A stretch of DNA of 64,000 nucleotides, taken from the NCBI GenBank assembly GCA_963693365.1, contig CAVNZM010000011.1, forward strand, positions 3,410,001-3,474,000. Direction: 5' to 3'. Below, one piece after another: positions 1-11,316 of this stretch. Position numbers and translations under genes: made by a program. The notes below the pieces were generated by a model that did no database searches, was not told the DNA's origin, and saw only the letters and a program-made list of their open reading frames with translations. Source of the stretch: Amoebidium appalachense. Its lineage: Eukaryota > Ichthyosporea. Each line of letters starts with the position of its first letter. The stretch's first letter is position 1.

Positions 1-160
1 AGGGGGGCCGAGTATTCGAGTATCGCAATCTGAAATGTGCACTTTGTTGGTCTCAGACATGTGCACGTGGTAACGGTATTTGTGGGAAACAGTGATCAAA
101 ACCGAAGAGCAAGCAGTTATCAAAACACGAATGACTACTCCACCAGGGGTAAGAGGGGCG

Positions 161-162
161 GG

Positions 163-198
<36 letters not shown>
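161..198. repeat. Poly-G tract
   Basis: A near-pure run of G on the + strand. Similar runs recur every 1-2 kb through the first 25 kb (for example 924-969, 1,661-1,779, 3,963-4,020, 9,737-9,770, 10,284-10,320) and are absent from the viral block except at its left edge. They create long poly-Gly or poly-Pro reading frames that should not be read as genes. Confidence 0.95.
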
Positions 199-200
<2 letters not shown>

Positions 201-577
201 TGTTGCACAATGAAAAGACAACTGAAGGTAAGTTCACAGCCGCTGGTAATGCTACTGATCCTGTGCAGAAAAGAACTGGCACAGGCAAAATGTGCAACAA
301 AGTAGAACCCATACTTGCAATGGGGCCAAGCAGGCTCAAGCCATCCACAGCACCCGAATCAGACCCAATCCACTGTGACCTTGGGTCATCCGTCTCGATT
401 AGAGTTGAAACAGTTACAACTGTGAGCAGGCAGTGGAAGCAAATTACATTGTTGCAGCTGTAAGAAGGAATCTAGGAAAAGTCGATCGAAACACAAACTC
501 ATGAAAGGCGATAGTTTGGGGAGGCACCGCCGTGGCTTCCTAAGCGAATAATTTCCTGGCTTACATACGGGCAACTT

Positions 578-579
<2 letters not shown>

Positions 580-655
<76 letters not shown>

Positions 656-715
656 CGTGTGCGTGTGCGTGTGCGTATGATGTATGTGTGTGTGTGTGTG
701 TGTGTGTGCGTGCGT

Positions 716-775
<60 letters not shown>
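580..775. repeat. (TG)n compound microsatellite
   Basis: About 195 bp of TG dinucleotides with TGCG interruptions and a short ATGATGTATG break near 676-686. It yields poly-Cys-Val and poly-Thr-His frames on both strands, none of which is a credible protein. Confidence 0.95.
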
Positions 776-932
776 CCGCACACGTGCACGGGTGTGTGTG
801 CATGTGTGTGCGGGTGGGCGGGCGGGGGGGGGGGGGGGGGGGGGGGAGGGGGGAAGGAAGGGGGGTCGACGGGAAATAGCAGCATGGTGGTGGTGGTCGG
901 TGAGGGGGGGGAGGGGGTGGGGTGGGGGGGGG

Positions 933-970
<38 letters not shown>

Positions 971-1645
971 AACAAAAACTTTCTCGATGGCGACACGGTG
1001 ATCTTAGACCTTTCTTCCTTGCATCGGATTATCGAGTGAAAACCACCATCCACAACCTCAACCTCCTTCCCGCCTCTAAGATAGTACTCCGCTCCCTCAC
1101 TTCCCTCACACGGTTTCTCTTCCGTCGATATCCGGTCATCCGAAAGTATCTTCTTAACGTTTCAACTGGCATCCTTCTAATTTATCGATATCCTTTCTTC
1201 GTTTGTGTCTGCCCTGTCCCCCTCGTTGATGTGTTCGTCCGTCCAACCACTCCGTTGCCACTCCGGACTCTCATCTGTAACCCTAATACTCTCAAACCTG
1301 AGGCCTGTGGCCAGATCACATCTCTTTCTCAAAAACCAAAACCTGTCAATGACTCATTCCCCTCCCCTTCCCCTCCCCTCCCTTCCCCTCCCCTCCCCCC
1401 CCCCGCCCCCTTCCCCCACACACACACATACTGATCAATACACACACATATTTATCTAAAGTGTGTGTGTGTGGGGGGGGGGGGGGGGAGAGGGGGGAGG
1501 GGGGTGTAGAGGGGGGGGGGGGGGGGAGGGGGAGAAGAGGAAACCATATCATTTGGCAACTACAAATAATAAACGGGAACGTAATGGCACACCGCAGGTA
1601 TTCAGTGAGGCGACTTAGAACTTGCCTGGGAGGGGTTTTGGAGGT

Positions 1646-1659
<14 letters not shown>

Positions 1660-1706
<47 letters not shown>

Positions 1707-1727
1707 CGGGGGGGGGGGGGGGGCGGG

Positions 1728-1779
<52 letters not shown>

Positions 1780-1782
1780 CGT
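1660..1782. repeat. Very long poly-G tract
   Basis: About 120 bp of almost uninterrupted G with a few C or A changes. A poly-C tract of similar length follows at 2,055-2,145, so the G-rich strand switches between 1,800 and 2,050. Confidence 0.95.
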
Positions 1783-2054
1783 CACAGGGGGTAGGGGGAG
1801 GGGGGAGGGGGAGGGAGGGGGAGGCCTAGCTAGGAGAGATGACTCGGGACTCGTGAACAACCTGATCAGGGAAGCAAGCAATGACCATGCAGTTAAGATA
1901 CCTCGAGAGAGTGATTGTCCTGATAACCTGCCCTGTGACCCTGTGATTGACCCTGTGATTGACTTCCCCCAACATTGGCAATGCCTCACGATGATCGTGA
2001 TCGAGCTCCCCCCCCCCCGGCCCTTGAGCTTCTAGGCCTCCCCTCCTTAATCCC

Positions 2055-2146
2055 CCCCCCCCCCCCCCCCCCCCTCCCCCCCCCCCCCCCCCCCCCCCCT
2101 CCCCCCCCCCCCCCACCCACCCACCCACCCACCCACCCACCCACAC
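2055..2146. repeat. Poly-C tract followed by (ACCC)n
   Basis: Poly-C of about 60 bp followed by ACCC tetranucleotide repeats. Non-coding. Confidence 0.9.
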
Positions 2147-2713
2147 CCAGCCCCCTCCCCCCTTAGTTTTGTTTTGTTCGATGGTCACCACATGATGGGC
2201 CCGTCCGAGACACCAGCCTAAGTCACGGACTATGGTTACAGGGTTAGAAATATAGTCTGGAGACCCCAGCATCATTCATGACCGACACATGCCCGCCTAC
2301 TCCTATAACTCACAATTTAACACCTGCCACACCAAAAACTTACTCTCGACGAGGAGATGACAATCGCGATAGTTGTTTGGGATTGTTTTGGCTACAAACG
2401 GCAAGTGGCTTATAGGGCCCTAACGGCTCAGAATATCCAGGCACAGTTTCGAAACCTGGATAGCGCATTCCAAAGGATAAACATCAACTGCACAGCGATT
2501 GGTCGCGCGACTTCGGGCGCATTCCTCAGATCGACATCCCGAGTATACAAACTGCAGCTCCAGCAGTCAAAACCCAACAAGTTGCCACTCATCAGCTCAT
2601 CCTTCCACGGCTTCGTACTGCTCTGCTCTCCAGCGTTATTGGCGACATCACGCCCATCGCTCTCATACAGACCTTAAGCAACCCTTCCATTACCAACCCT
2701 GCACCTATCCACC

Positions 2714-3643
2714 ATGGGTCACGACCAGAGCAAGCCCTCTTGCAGCAGCCCTGCCTGCCGCAATGCCGCCTCACGCCGCAGCATCGACACCGTGAATTCT
2801 CCCCCCGCGGCTGCTGCCCAGCCTGCCGGTGTGGGTCGTCCCCCAGCGGCCGCCAAACCCGCGGCCCTCAGTAGTTCGGCGACCGCTGCTGCCAGTGGCC
2901 GGCGCCGTGACGTCATCGTGGACGACCAGCAGCCGGCCGCAGCCAGTGACGACTTGGTGGTTGTGGGCGGCGTGCTGCCGCCCTTCACACGCACACAGAC
3001 GCCCCCAGCAGATACCTCCGCCCTGCCTGGCGCCACCCAGGCTGCCACCCAGGCTGCCACCCAGGCTGCTACCCAGGCTGCCACCCAGGCTGCTACCCAG
3101 GCTGCCCTCCCATGGCCAACACCAAACGTTGAAATCTCCATCCCCGCAGTGCGCCGTGACGTCAACTCGCCCTTGCCGTCTGCCACCCAGGCCGCCCTTC
3201 CTACGGCCATGGAGGCTCTGCCTGCTGGTCCTCCCACACCGCTGCAGACTGTGGATGTGTCACGTGACGGCGTGCACGTGGTGGCCCGCTGTGCGCCGAC
3301 CAATAGTGATGAAGGGTTGGATGGGGCCAGTGTGGGTGTGGGAATGGTGGCAGGGGGGGGTGTTGGTGGCGTTGGTGGCATTTGTGGTGTTGGCGGCGGT
3401 GAAGAGGTCAAAGAGGACACAGCGGGGGGATGGGGTGCGTGTAGAGCTGCAGAGCTCCGAGAGTATGGCATAGATCGATATGTGCACCAGCTAGTCCTTC
3501 ATGTGATCACAAGAGTACATGTTGACACGTTGAGAATCACTAAACTTCTGTTCAACTTCCAAGTTTCACATGCACACCAAACCTACTATGTATCTGCCAT
3601 CGTCGTATACAGTTGTTATTTACGTGCAGCACATGAGCAGTAG
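2714..3643 (+). CDS. Putative host first coding exon, N-myristoyl-type start with 4-residue repeats
   Basis: An open frame begins at an ATG in good context (CACCATGG). The start MGHDQSK fits an N-myristoylation signal (Gly2, Ser6, Lys7), suggesting a membrane-attached cytoplasmic protein. The body is Ala/Pro-rich and low-complexity. Residues about 106-130 are a tandem of the unit ATQA from a 12-bp DNA repeat (about 3,030-3,105), with a further copy near 3,183. A Gly/Val-rich stretch follows. The true exon probably ends earlier than the in-frame stop at 3,643, near possible donors about 3,440. It may be the first exon of the gene whose coiled-coil exons lie at 4,501, 7,665 and 8,529, but this join is inferred. 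I do not recognise the family. Confidence 0.4.
   Translation: MGHDQSKPSCSSPACRNAASRRSIDTVNSPPAAAAQPAGVGRPPAAAKPAALSSSATAAASGRRRDVIVDDQQPAAASDDLVVVGGVLPPFTRTQTPPADTSALPGATQAATQAATQAATQAATQAATQAALPWPTPNVEISIPAVRRDVNSPLPSATQAALPTAMEALPAGPPTPLQTVDVSRDGVHVVARCAPTNSDEGLDGASVGVGMVAGGGVGGVGGICGVGGGEEVKEDTAGGWGACRAAELREYGIDRYVHQLVLHVITRVHVDTLRITKLLFNFQVSHAHQTYYVSAIVVYSCYLRAAHEQ
3030..3105 (+). repeat. 12-bp tandem repeat inside the putative first exon
   Basis: About six copies of a GCCACCCAGGCT-type unit, alternating GCCACC and GCTACC, encode repeated Ala-Thr-Gln-Ala. A related copy occurs near 3,183. The frame is kept because the unit is a multiple of three. Confidence 0.85.
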
Positions 3644-3962
3644 GAGGGTTTGTTAAAACCTTGTGATGACTGTGTGACCCTGCAGTGGAGAAATCACACG
3701 TTGCCGCACATCCAAATTAAATATAGTCAAACCATGTTCCAAAATATATCATGAGTACGGGACTGTTGAACAGCTCAAAGGGAGGGACGGAGGTACGGAA
3801 CATGACGCCGTTGTCCGGCTGCAATAATTATAGATACTTAATTACAGGAATATGTATATACTGTTAACTGGATACAATGTGACATCATACTGCTTACTTT
3901 TGCCCAACTTCTACGTATGTATCTTAAATCCATGGGCCCCAGGTTACGTAGAGAGAGAGAGA

Positions 3963-4021
3963 GGGGGGGGGGGGGGGGGGGGGGGGAGAAGGGGGGGAGG
4001 GGGGGGGGGGGGGGGAGGGGG
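3963..4021. repeat. Poly-G tract
   Basis: G-rich run after a short (GA)n. It falls where an intron of the 2,714-8,660 gene would be expected. Confidence 0.9.
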
Positions 4022-4398
4022 TTGAGTAACTACGATGTTTCAGGCCTTTGTTCTTTTTTTCAATTGAACCATTGTTTAGCGCATCTTGTCCGACACCGCC
4101 TTCCGTTGGTGCTGGCCTAGCAAAGTAATTTACATATGTAACTGTATTAAAATGCCTAGGACTTAGAGCATGGTCCAAGCTATTTATGATCTTGACAGGC
4201 AATTTCAACACGACTATATGTCCGACAACGGTATGTATGTAGTCGCCGAGTGTGCCACCGTCAAATTTGTTCGCCACTTTTGGCATGCCACAGTACCCCA
4301 GCTTATACTCGAAGTTCTCACTGCTACCAAACTATTGAAAATTCTGACGTGGCGTTCTTCTTTTCAAAGAGAAAAGCCCCCCCCACCCACCCACCTTC

Positions 4399-4429
<31 letters not shown>

Positions 4430-4500
4430 ACACACACACACAAGTCACCACCACCACCACCCCAACCCTCCAACACCACCACGGTACAATGCAACCACAG

Positions 4501-4565
4501 ACGTCAACACGGACATAGTGTACATGCACGAACTTCTGGCACACGCAGGCGGCACGCTCGCGGAC
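4501..4565 (+). CDS. Host internal exon (coiled-coil gene)
   Basis: A 65-nt exon bounded by an acceptor (AACCACAG before 4,501) and a donor (GTACGC at 4,566). It encodes a helical segment containing VNTDIVYMHELLAHAGG. It enters with 2 nt of a split codon and exits in phase 0, which is the phase at which the next exon (7,665) begins. Flanking sequence is poly-C and CA repeat, as expected for introns here. Product unknown. Confidence 0.45.
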
Positions 4566-5698
4566 GTACGCACACACACACACATACACACACGCACATA
4601 CGCACAAAGGCACACACACACCACGGCGGTGCATACACAAGCAGTGTGCACACAGCATGTCATCGGACCACTGCAAATAGGTCATGGGCGGGGGAGAGTA
4701 AAGATGTTTGTTTCACACTGTGTGTACATATTCGTGTCAACTTTTACCCTATATATCTCAGATGGTAGTATGGTTTGTATGTGTGTGTGTGTGTGTGTGC
4801 GTGCCCGCCCTCACAGCTGCAACTCAAGCTCCTCCTCCCGGTGCACCTACCCCGAACTCCCCTGATTACGAGCTCCCCATGGCCACAAAAAGACCGGGCA
4901 TGAGCAAACTTGGGTGACAAAATGGGGAATGGACCAAGAAACAACGCCAAGGCGAAAAAAAAAATGCGTATTGAAACGGGTAATACCGTAGCAAGGAATA
5001 CATATACTTGGCAGGGGAATATATATACGTAGCAAGGGGGCAAAAAAAAAAACTAACAAACGTAAGAGACTACAAGAGGCCCTCGAGTCTCAAGTTAAGC
5101 CAAGGCTTGGCTCACAGGCTGAGCGCGGCAAACTTTGTGGGTTGGACTTGGAGTGTATGTATCGTGCCCCTATCATAAGTTGTACCGCATCTTCTTGCAA
5201 AACGTAAACAGGGGAATGTAAAAGGTTTCTTTTAATTAATTAAAAAGTTTTCAACCGATAACTGATTTTTGCAGAAATATTAACATAGTACTACACCCGC
5301 CCTGCAAGCAAAGCACCCTTACGGAATACTTGCTCACAATGCATTGGCAAAGATTTGCCCCCTTCCGGAGTATGCAATGACGTAACTGGTTGACCCCCTC
5401 CAGAGCTCCCCAGCCCACAGAAAACAGAAAACGAAAACTCGAACAGAAACGTTTCATCAAATAGCGGGTTGTATGTTTCAACAAGGGGAGGTTATGAGCT
5501 TTCCACCCCTAATCCAAGCCTGTTCAATCGTCTTTTTCTTTGGCTACACACACCTATCTATTACTAGGGGAGGTAGTTTTATTTTCTGGCCCCTGTGGGC
5601 CTGAACAGCAACATGGCGGTCGGGCGGCTGACTCGTCTGTTCGCTCTCCTGCCCCGTGCGTTTGGGGCTAGGCAGGGTGAGTGCCTCTTGTTTTTGGT

Positions 5699-5703
<5 letters not shown>

Positions 5704-5732
<29 letters not shown>

Positions 5733-5751
5733 CCTCGCTGAGACACCCTCT

Positions 5752-5789
<38 letters not shown>
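5704..5789. repeat. Poly-T followed by poly-C
   Basis: About 24 T, a short unique bridge, then about 33 C. Simple sequence within the probable intron between the 4,501 and 7,665 exons. Confidence 0.9.
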
Positions 5790-5790
<1 letters not shown>

Positions 5791-6443
5791 AAAAAGTCGT
5801 TTCTCTTTTCACTTCCTTTGCCTTTTTCGCGCCCATGTAGCCTGGCAAGTGTTGGGGACAGATCGTTCCAAATTGCATCCACACTTTCTTCTGACTCGTT
5901 AGTGACATCTCTGTTCCGAAAGGTCGGTGACTTTTCTGGAAGGTTGGCTTTCATCCATGTCACTTTCCTGGCACATTCCTTCTCGATCGTCGGGGACATA
6001 CATGAAAGGATTGGGTTTTGTGTTTTCATTGGTTTTGTCCTGCTCTATCTTTATGATTCCCCTCCCCCTCCCTTCCCCGCCAGTGTTCTTGCTGAAACGT
6101 CCAGTCACTTGTATTGCATTGAAAAACAGTTGTCCCTTCTGTCTATGCCTGGCGTTCACCCTGCTCTATTGTCAACACCTCCGTTCTACTCCCCCCATTC
6201 CCCCCCCCCCCCCCCTCCCCCCCCCCCCCCCCATCCCATTTAAGGAAGGAGGGGGAGAAAAGAACAAAAAGGGAAAGGATGATAAGACATCGGACAAAAC
6301 TCTTGTGGCTGACACTTCACCTCATCTGCCACCCAACCTCCTCGATTGCCTGATACACACTTAACCCCCCCCCCCCCCCCCCCCTCCCTCCCACACACAC
6401 CCATGCACGTGCGGGCACGCGCGCGCACACACGCACATGCGCG

Positions 6444-6478
<35 letters not shown>

Positions 6479-7664
6479 AGCGATCCAGAGAGCGCCCACG
6501 CCCCTCTCTGTTCTTCTTCGTTGCGGTGTTCCGAACAGAACCACTGCCGTTGCTAAGGGCCTGGTTGTTTCGCGCGTTTTGGTTGGCTGTTCGCGTCCTG
6601 CGCCTTCCATATTTGGTCAACTTCGCACCAGCACACGTGCGCTTTCGCACTCCCTTTCTGCTTGGAGGAGCAGGGTGCCATCCGGGCAGTTGATACGAAA
6701 TGCTTTTGGACCAAAGAGTGGGAGGACACTGGGGTTGGCTGCATGCCTGGGTGAGTGATCTGCCTTTGCAACCATGTTTACGGATCGCTTTACCTTGTGA
6801 TAGGCCGACTTGTGGTATTTATCTTGTTTTTTCCCCAGTAAGCCACAACAGTTTGTGTGTTTGTGTTGCAAAAAGGTGTTTCGAATTTACACTCTTGGAT
6901 TTAATTTGAACATTCCTGGTGAGTTTGTGAATGTTTGTGCCTAAAATGCTGTTCATGTATCTTTTCGTTCATGTGTGTGTGTGTGTGGATGGTGGTTGTC
7001 TTTTTTTGTTGTTGTTGTCGTTGGGGGGAGAGGGGGGGGGAGAGGGAGGAGGGGGGCAGCAGCAGCAGAATTCGAGGTGAAATGGTGGTTCTCCTGATAC
7101 TAACCTGTCTCCCCCCCCCCCCCCCCCCCCCCCTTCCCTGGGGAACACACACACACATGCACACACGCACACACACACGGGCGCGCACACACACACATAC
7201 AAAAACAAAACGAAAAAACAAAACAAACAGGGGTGTGTGCCCAAGTGTCGCCTGCCCACACAGAGCCAGCACACACTGTGGCCCGATTCGACCTCCCCCT
7301 GACGGCCGTGGCACTGAGGCTGACAGCAAAAGGGGGGATCCTTGAGGCACCACGTGATCCAAAGGTGGGGGTTTTTCTTATTTACAACCCTCCTTAGGGC
7401 TTTGATCGTGGGTATTCCTTTCCTGCAGTGTATTAGGGTGAGGGGAAATGAAATCATGAATAGCTTTTTCGTTATACATAAGTATAACAGGATGAGCCGG
7501 CTGAAAGGGGAGGAGAGGTGCTTTATAACGCTTGGTTGAGCATGGAATCAGATTTATCACATGTTTGCTCATACATATTGAAAATTACACACACACATGC
7601 ACACACGCACAGGCAAATGGATGCGCGCGCGTACACACACACGTTCACACACTCACGCACACAG

Positions 7665-7763
7665 ACGCTGCTTGCTGTGGCCTACTCCGAATGCCAGCGT
7701 CTGCACTTTGAGCTCAGCCGTCAGGCACAGAGGGAGGAGGAATCTATGCGGGTTCGCAAACAG
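7665..7763 (+). CDS. Host internal exon (coiled-coil gene)
   Basis: A 99-nt, phase 0-0 exon with an acceptor at the end of a CA repeat (ACACAG) and a donor GTTGGT at 7,764. It encodes 33 residues including AYSECQRLHFELSRQAQREE, a charged amphipathic helix. The phases agree with the exons at 4,501 and 8,529, supporting one multi-exon + strand gene. The family was not identified. Confidence 0.5.
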
Positions 7764-7887
7764 GTTGGTGCAAATCTTGAAATTTGAAATTTCAATTTTG
7801 TTGTTTTGTGTGCATGACCATAGCGTCAAATGGCTGGTGGCTGTGGAGCTTTGAAACGTTCTACTGTAGATGACTGTATCTCCCCCC

Positions 7888-7894
7888 TCCCCCC

Positions 7895-7926
<32 letters not shown>

Positions 7927-7973
7927 AAAAAAATAAAAAAATACATAAATAAATAAATAATAGAAAAAAATAA

Positions 7974-8018
<45 letters not shown>
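7888..8018. repeat. Poly-C, A-rich and (CA)n compound repeat
   Basis: Poly-C (about 7,888-7,915), an AAAT-rich block, then (CA)n (7,977-8,018), between the 7,665 and 8,529 exons. Confidence 0.9.
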
Positions 8019-8021
<3 letters not shown>

Positions 8022-8278
8022 CGCATGAAGAAGTAGAACAAGAACAAAAGAAGAGATCAGAAAAAGGAACGGACTGTTGGAAAGCGTCTTTCACACGCAC
8101 TCACACCCACATTCTCTTATACGGACTGGTGTACGTAAAATGTTGGATCCTTGAAACTCTGTTGCGGCTATGCATTACTGTAGTGTGTGTGAAGAGCGAA
8201 GGCTCTCAAGTCGCCCCCTGTGCTGAACCATAAACTCCCCCGCCACCCTGCTTCTGCGAGTCCCTTGTCGTGCACACG

Positions 8279-8305
8279 ACACACACACACGCGCGCACAC
8301 ACACA

Positions 8306-8370
<65 letters not shown>

Positions 8371-8427
8371 TACACACACTCATCACTCGCACACATTCAA
8401 TCCCCCCCCCCCCCCCCCCCCCCCCCC
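8279..8427. repeat. (CA)n and poly-C compound microsatellite
   Basis: (AC)n from about 8,280 to 8,366, degenerate CA-rich sequence, then poly-C at 8,402-8,427. It lies about 100 bp before the 8,529 exon. Confidence 0.9.
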
Positions 8428-8528
8428 TTCCCCATACACACACACGCACAAAAATGCACTCACCCACACTTTCACACACTAACGTAAACACACACACACA
8501 CACACACACACTTCCATCACACACACAG

Positions 8529-8662
8529 AACGAGCAAATTCTCTCGGAGATGGTCGAACGTGAACGCCGCCTCCGTGCCGAACTTGCAGAGAAGGACGAG
8601 AGGTCGAAAAAGGAAACAGAGCGGTTAAAAGAAGAGTGTTCGAGGTTGGAGAGGGAGAGGGA
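8529..8662 (+). CDS. Host exon encoding a coiled coil
   Basis: It follows the acceptor ACACACAG and starts in phase 0, matching the previous exon. The product is a long charged coiled coil (NEQILSEMVERERRLRAEL, then a Lys/Glu-rich heptad region). The 3' edge is uncertain: a GTTGGA donor at about 8,644 and a GTGTGT donor at 8,663 are both possible. The in-frame continuation begins ECVVC, which resembles the start of a RING finger, but no full RING follows and the reading becomes low-complexity, so no ligase assignment is made. Confidence 0.5.
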
Positions 8663-9734
8663 GTGTGTGGTGTGTTTGGAGGGGGGAGAGGAGGGTGGTG
8701 TATGGGTGTGGGCACCTGGCTGTGTGTGTGGGGTGCGATGGGAGGATGAGCGAGTGTCCGTGTTGTCGGCGAGAGGTCACGGTGCGCATACCGTACTTTT
8801 TACCGTAGATTTCTTTTTTACCGCGATTTGTGGACAATTGTTGCAAGATTGTGTTGCAATTGGTACGGTATATACGTACAATATATGTATGTTGTCCAAC
8901 CTTTTTGGACGTTTGGATTTTGCGGCTATTTGCAGAATTATTGGGATCTGTGTGGTCCAATTAGGTGAGCAGCAATGGTTAGGCCTAGCTAGGCCAGGAG
9001 TGCATGTTATCTTCGGTGAGATATATTGGTGCTTTCCTCTCCATATACAATCTCAACTAGGCCATCCGATTGAGGCCAGCCGATGTTTTTAAAAGAATCA
9101 TTCACTCAAATCCCCCCATACCGTTTTCAAGTTGCACCCAACACATCTATGCATTCTTTTTTTGCCTTTGGATGTTTTGAGGGTAGAAAACAGGTTAGGG
9201 GTGCGCGTGTGAAAACCGAGGTCACTTTTTTGCCTCTCGGGGTTCTGTGGATAGTCCAAGGGGGTCTGCGGTTTTCTTCATTAGTGTGCAAGCGCGTACA
9301 GAGATGTGTGTATTTGTTTTCTGAGATTTGTATATCTCATGGCCCTAAATTGGGTGTATATCAAATATATCTACCGAGGCCCTTGTGCCACTGTTATAAC
9401 ATGGTCTTGCTCGGAACCCGAGCTATAATAATAATTACCGTATGCTTTCTACGGCCTGATTGGTGCTTGTTAATAAAAAGTGTGTAAACCCTATTTGTCC
9501 CCAATGAATGGTAATTTCTGTCACCAAACCGCCCAAAATTAATCCTGGACAACTCTGTCATGCTTTATGACACTGTTCGCAAACTCGTGAATATACGTTC
9601 AGATGCAGGGGTCACATGCTGAAGACCGGAGAGGGGGGGAAAAAAGGTGTGGGGGCAAACTTCCAGTTAGTTTGGTTCATTGCGACGGGCCTTCCCTACA
9701 TGATTGGACAAAACACTGTCCGATGACGTAAAAT

Positions 9735-9736
<2 letters not shown>
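8663..9736. other. Host non-coding stretch
   Basis: Mixed-composition sequence with no convincing gene. It contains short G-rich and T-rich stretches and several frames of 60-130 codons without domain signals. One frame at 9,083-9,487 has no recognisable motif and no neighbouring exon structure. Confidence 0.5.
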
Positions 9737-9771
<35 letters not shown>

Positions 9772-10282
9772 TGGGTTTGAATGCAGAACACGGTAGGAAG
9801 TACACATACACGACAGAAGCATGGTCGGTGCAGGCAACATCAGCAATGCGCACCGTAATAGTATGCGTCATAGGCAGAGCCCATCCTCAAGGAGGACCCA
9901 AGTCATCAATTGCATCTGAGTTTCGGCCCCTGAGCCCGCGTATATACGACTCTTCTTAACTCAGACAACAGCATTAATTAACTGAACTGGCCAACCCCTC
10001 TTGATCAAGGCCCCAGGGTTGCTTATATGCAAACAAGATGACCGAAACGTGTGTGGGCAAAACTAATACAGCATGCAGCAAAAAATGCGTATGTGCTTAC
10101 AGATAAACGACACAGCACCCATGCCTGGTTGCATGGGGGTAGGGGGGGGGGGGGGGGGGGGACGGTTTATAAACCTAGCTGAACGACAGACGAGTCGTCA
10201 GGCCCCTACCTATTGCGGGGTTTTCGTGGTGGTGGTGGTGGTTGGTTGGTTGGCCGAGAGGGGGGGGAGGAAGGGGGGGGAA

Positions 10283-10319
<37 letters not shown>

Positions 10320-10321
<2 letters not shown>

Positions 10322-10641
10322 TTAGGTAATACATAAACCTGGAAACTAAAACGAACGTACAGTCCTAGTATCAGCAAAATGAAAGCGCTAATTTTATTTA
10401 CATGTTCATACAGAGGGGGGAGGAAGGGGGGCCGGGGGAGGGGGGGGAAGGGGGGGGGGGGGGGGGGGGGGGGGGATAGGTAATACATAAACCTGGAAAC
10501 TCAAACGAACGTACAGTCCTAGTATCAGCAAAATGAAAGCGCTAATTTTATTTACATGTTCATACATCACCAACTTCCAGATAGAAACGGAAATTATTCC
10601 AAGCCACACCGTAAAAACCGAGTCAGAAAAAAAAGAGACCC

Positions 10642-10675
<34 letters not shown>

Positions 10676-10967
10676 CAGACTTGATCTACATATTCATGCT
10701 GTACATTGTCACTAAGAGCTTCTAGGTGGGTAGAAATGTAAATGTTACGGATTATACAAAAAAAAAAAAAAAAAAAAGGCGCTGATTTTATCTGCATGCG
10801 CATACCTCGAAAACTTCCATGTTAGAAACGTAATTACCGGATTATACAAAGAAAGAAAAGAATACGGGCGTTAATTTGATCTACATGTTCAGAACATTGA
10901 CACCTTTCAAGGTACGAAAGTAAATAGTGAATTATGTTAAGGAAGTGGGGCGAAAGGGAGGGAGAGG

Positions 10968-11005
<38 letters not shown>

Positions 11006-11110
11006 GAAAAAAAAAAAAAAAAAAAAAAAAAGAAAAAGGAAACGTTGATTTGATCGACATGTCCGCAGACCGAGATTGCATAGAAAAGTAAATACCGAGT
11101 CATAACGAAA
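10320..11110. repeat. Degenerate tandem array with homopolymer spacers
   Basis: A unit of about 155 bp is repeated almost perfectly at about 10,322-10,415 and 10,477-10,566. The shared core includes GGTAATACATAAACCTGGAA and ends in ATTTTATTTACATGTTCATA. Diverged copies of the tail (TTRATYTRCATGTTCA type) recur at about 10,680, 10,780, 10,873 and 11,045. Each copy is separated by a poly-G or poly-A tract, suggesting the array grew with its homopolymer spacer as part of the unit. No coding capacity. Confidence 0.8.
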
Positions 11111-11316
11111 TGCCCAATCCCCCCCCCCCCCCCCCCCCTACACACACAAAAAAGAAACACACACAAAAAAAAAGGGGGCGGGGGCGGGGGGGGGGGCCTC
11201 TGTTAGAAAATGCAGGGAACAGGAAACCAACAAACATCACATATGGAACTGAAATTGAGCCCGCCAAGTTGAACCACCCACCAGATCGGATAATCGGAAA
11301 CAGACACACGTACTAT

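Noticed and set aside
386-879. Long frames of Cys-Val or His-Thr dipeptides
   Set aside because: They are translations of a TG/CA microsatellite with no other coding signal.
1461-2166. Poly-Gly and poly-Pro proteins on both strands
   Set aside because: Products of poly-G and poly-C tracts.
8529-8800. RING-finger E3 ligase from the ECVVC string
   Set aside because: No further zinc ligands at RING spacing; the following sequence is GT-rich and probably intronic.
10320-11110. CRISPR-like array
   Set aside because: Repeat units are long and few, and the spacers are homopolymers, in an animal region with no cas genes.
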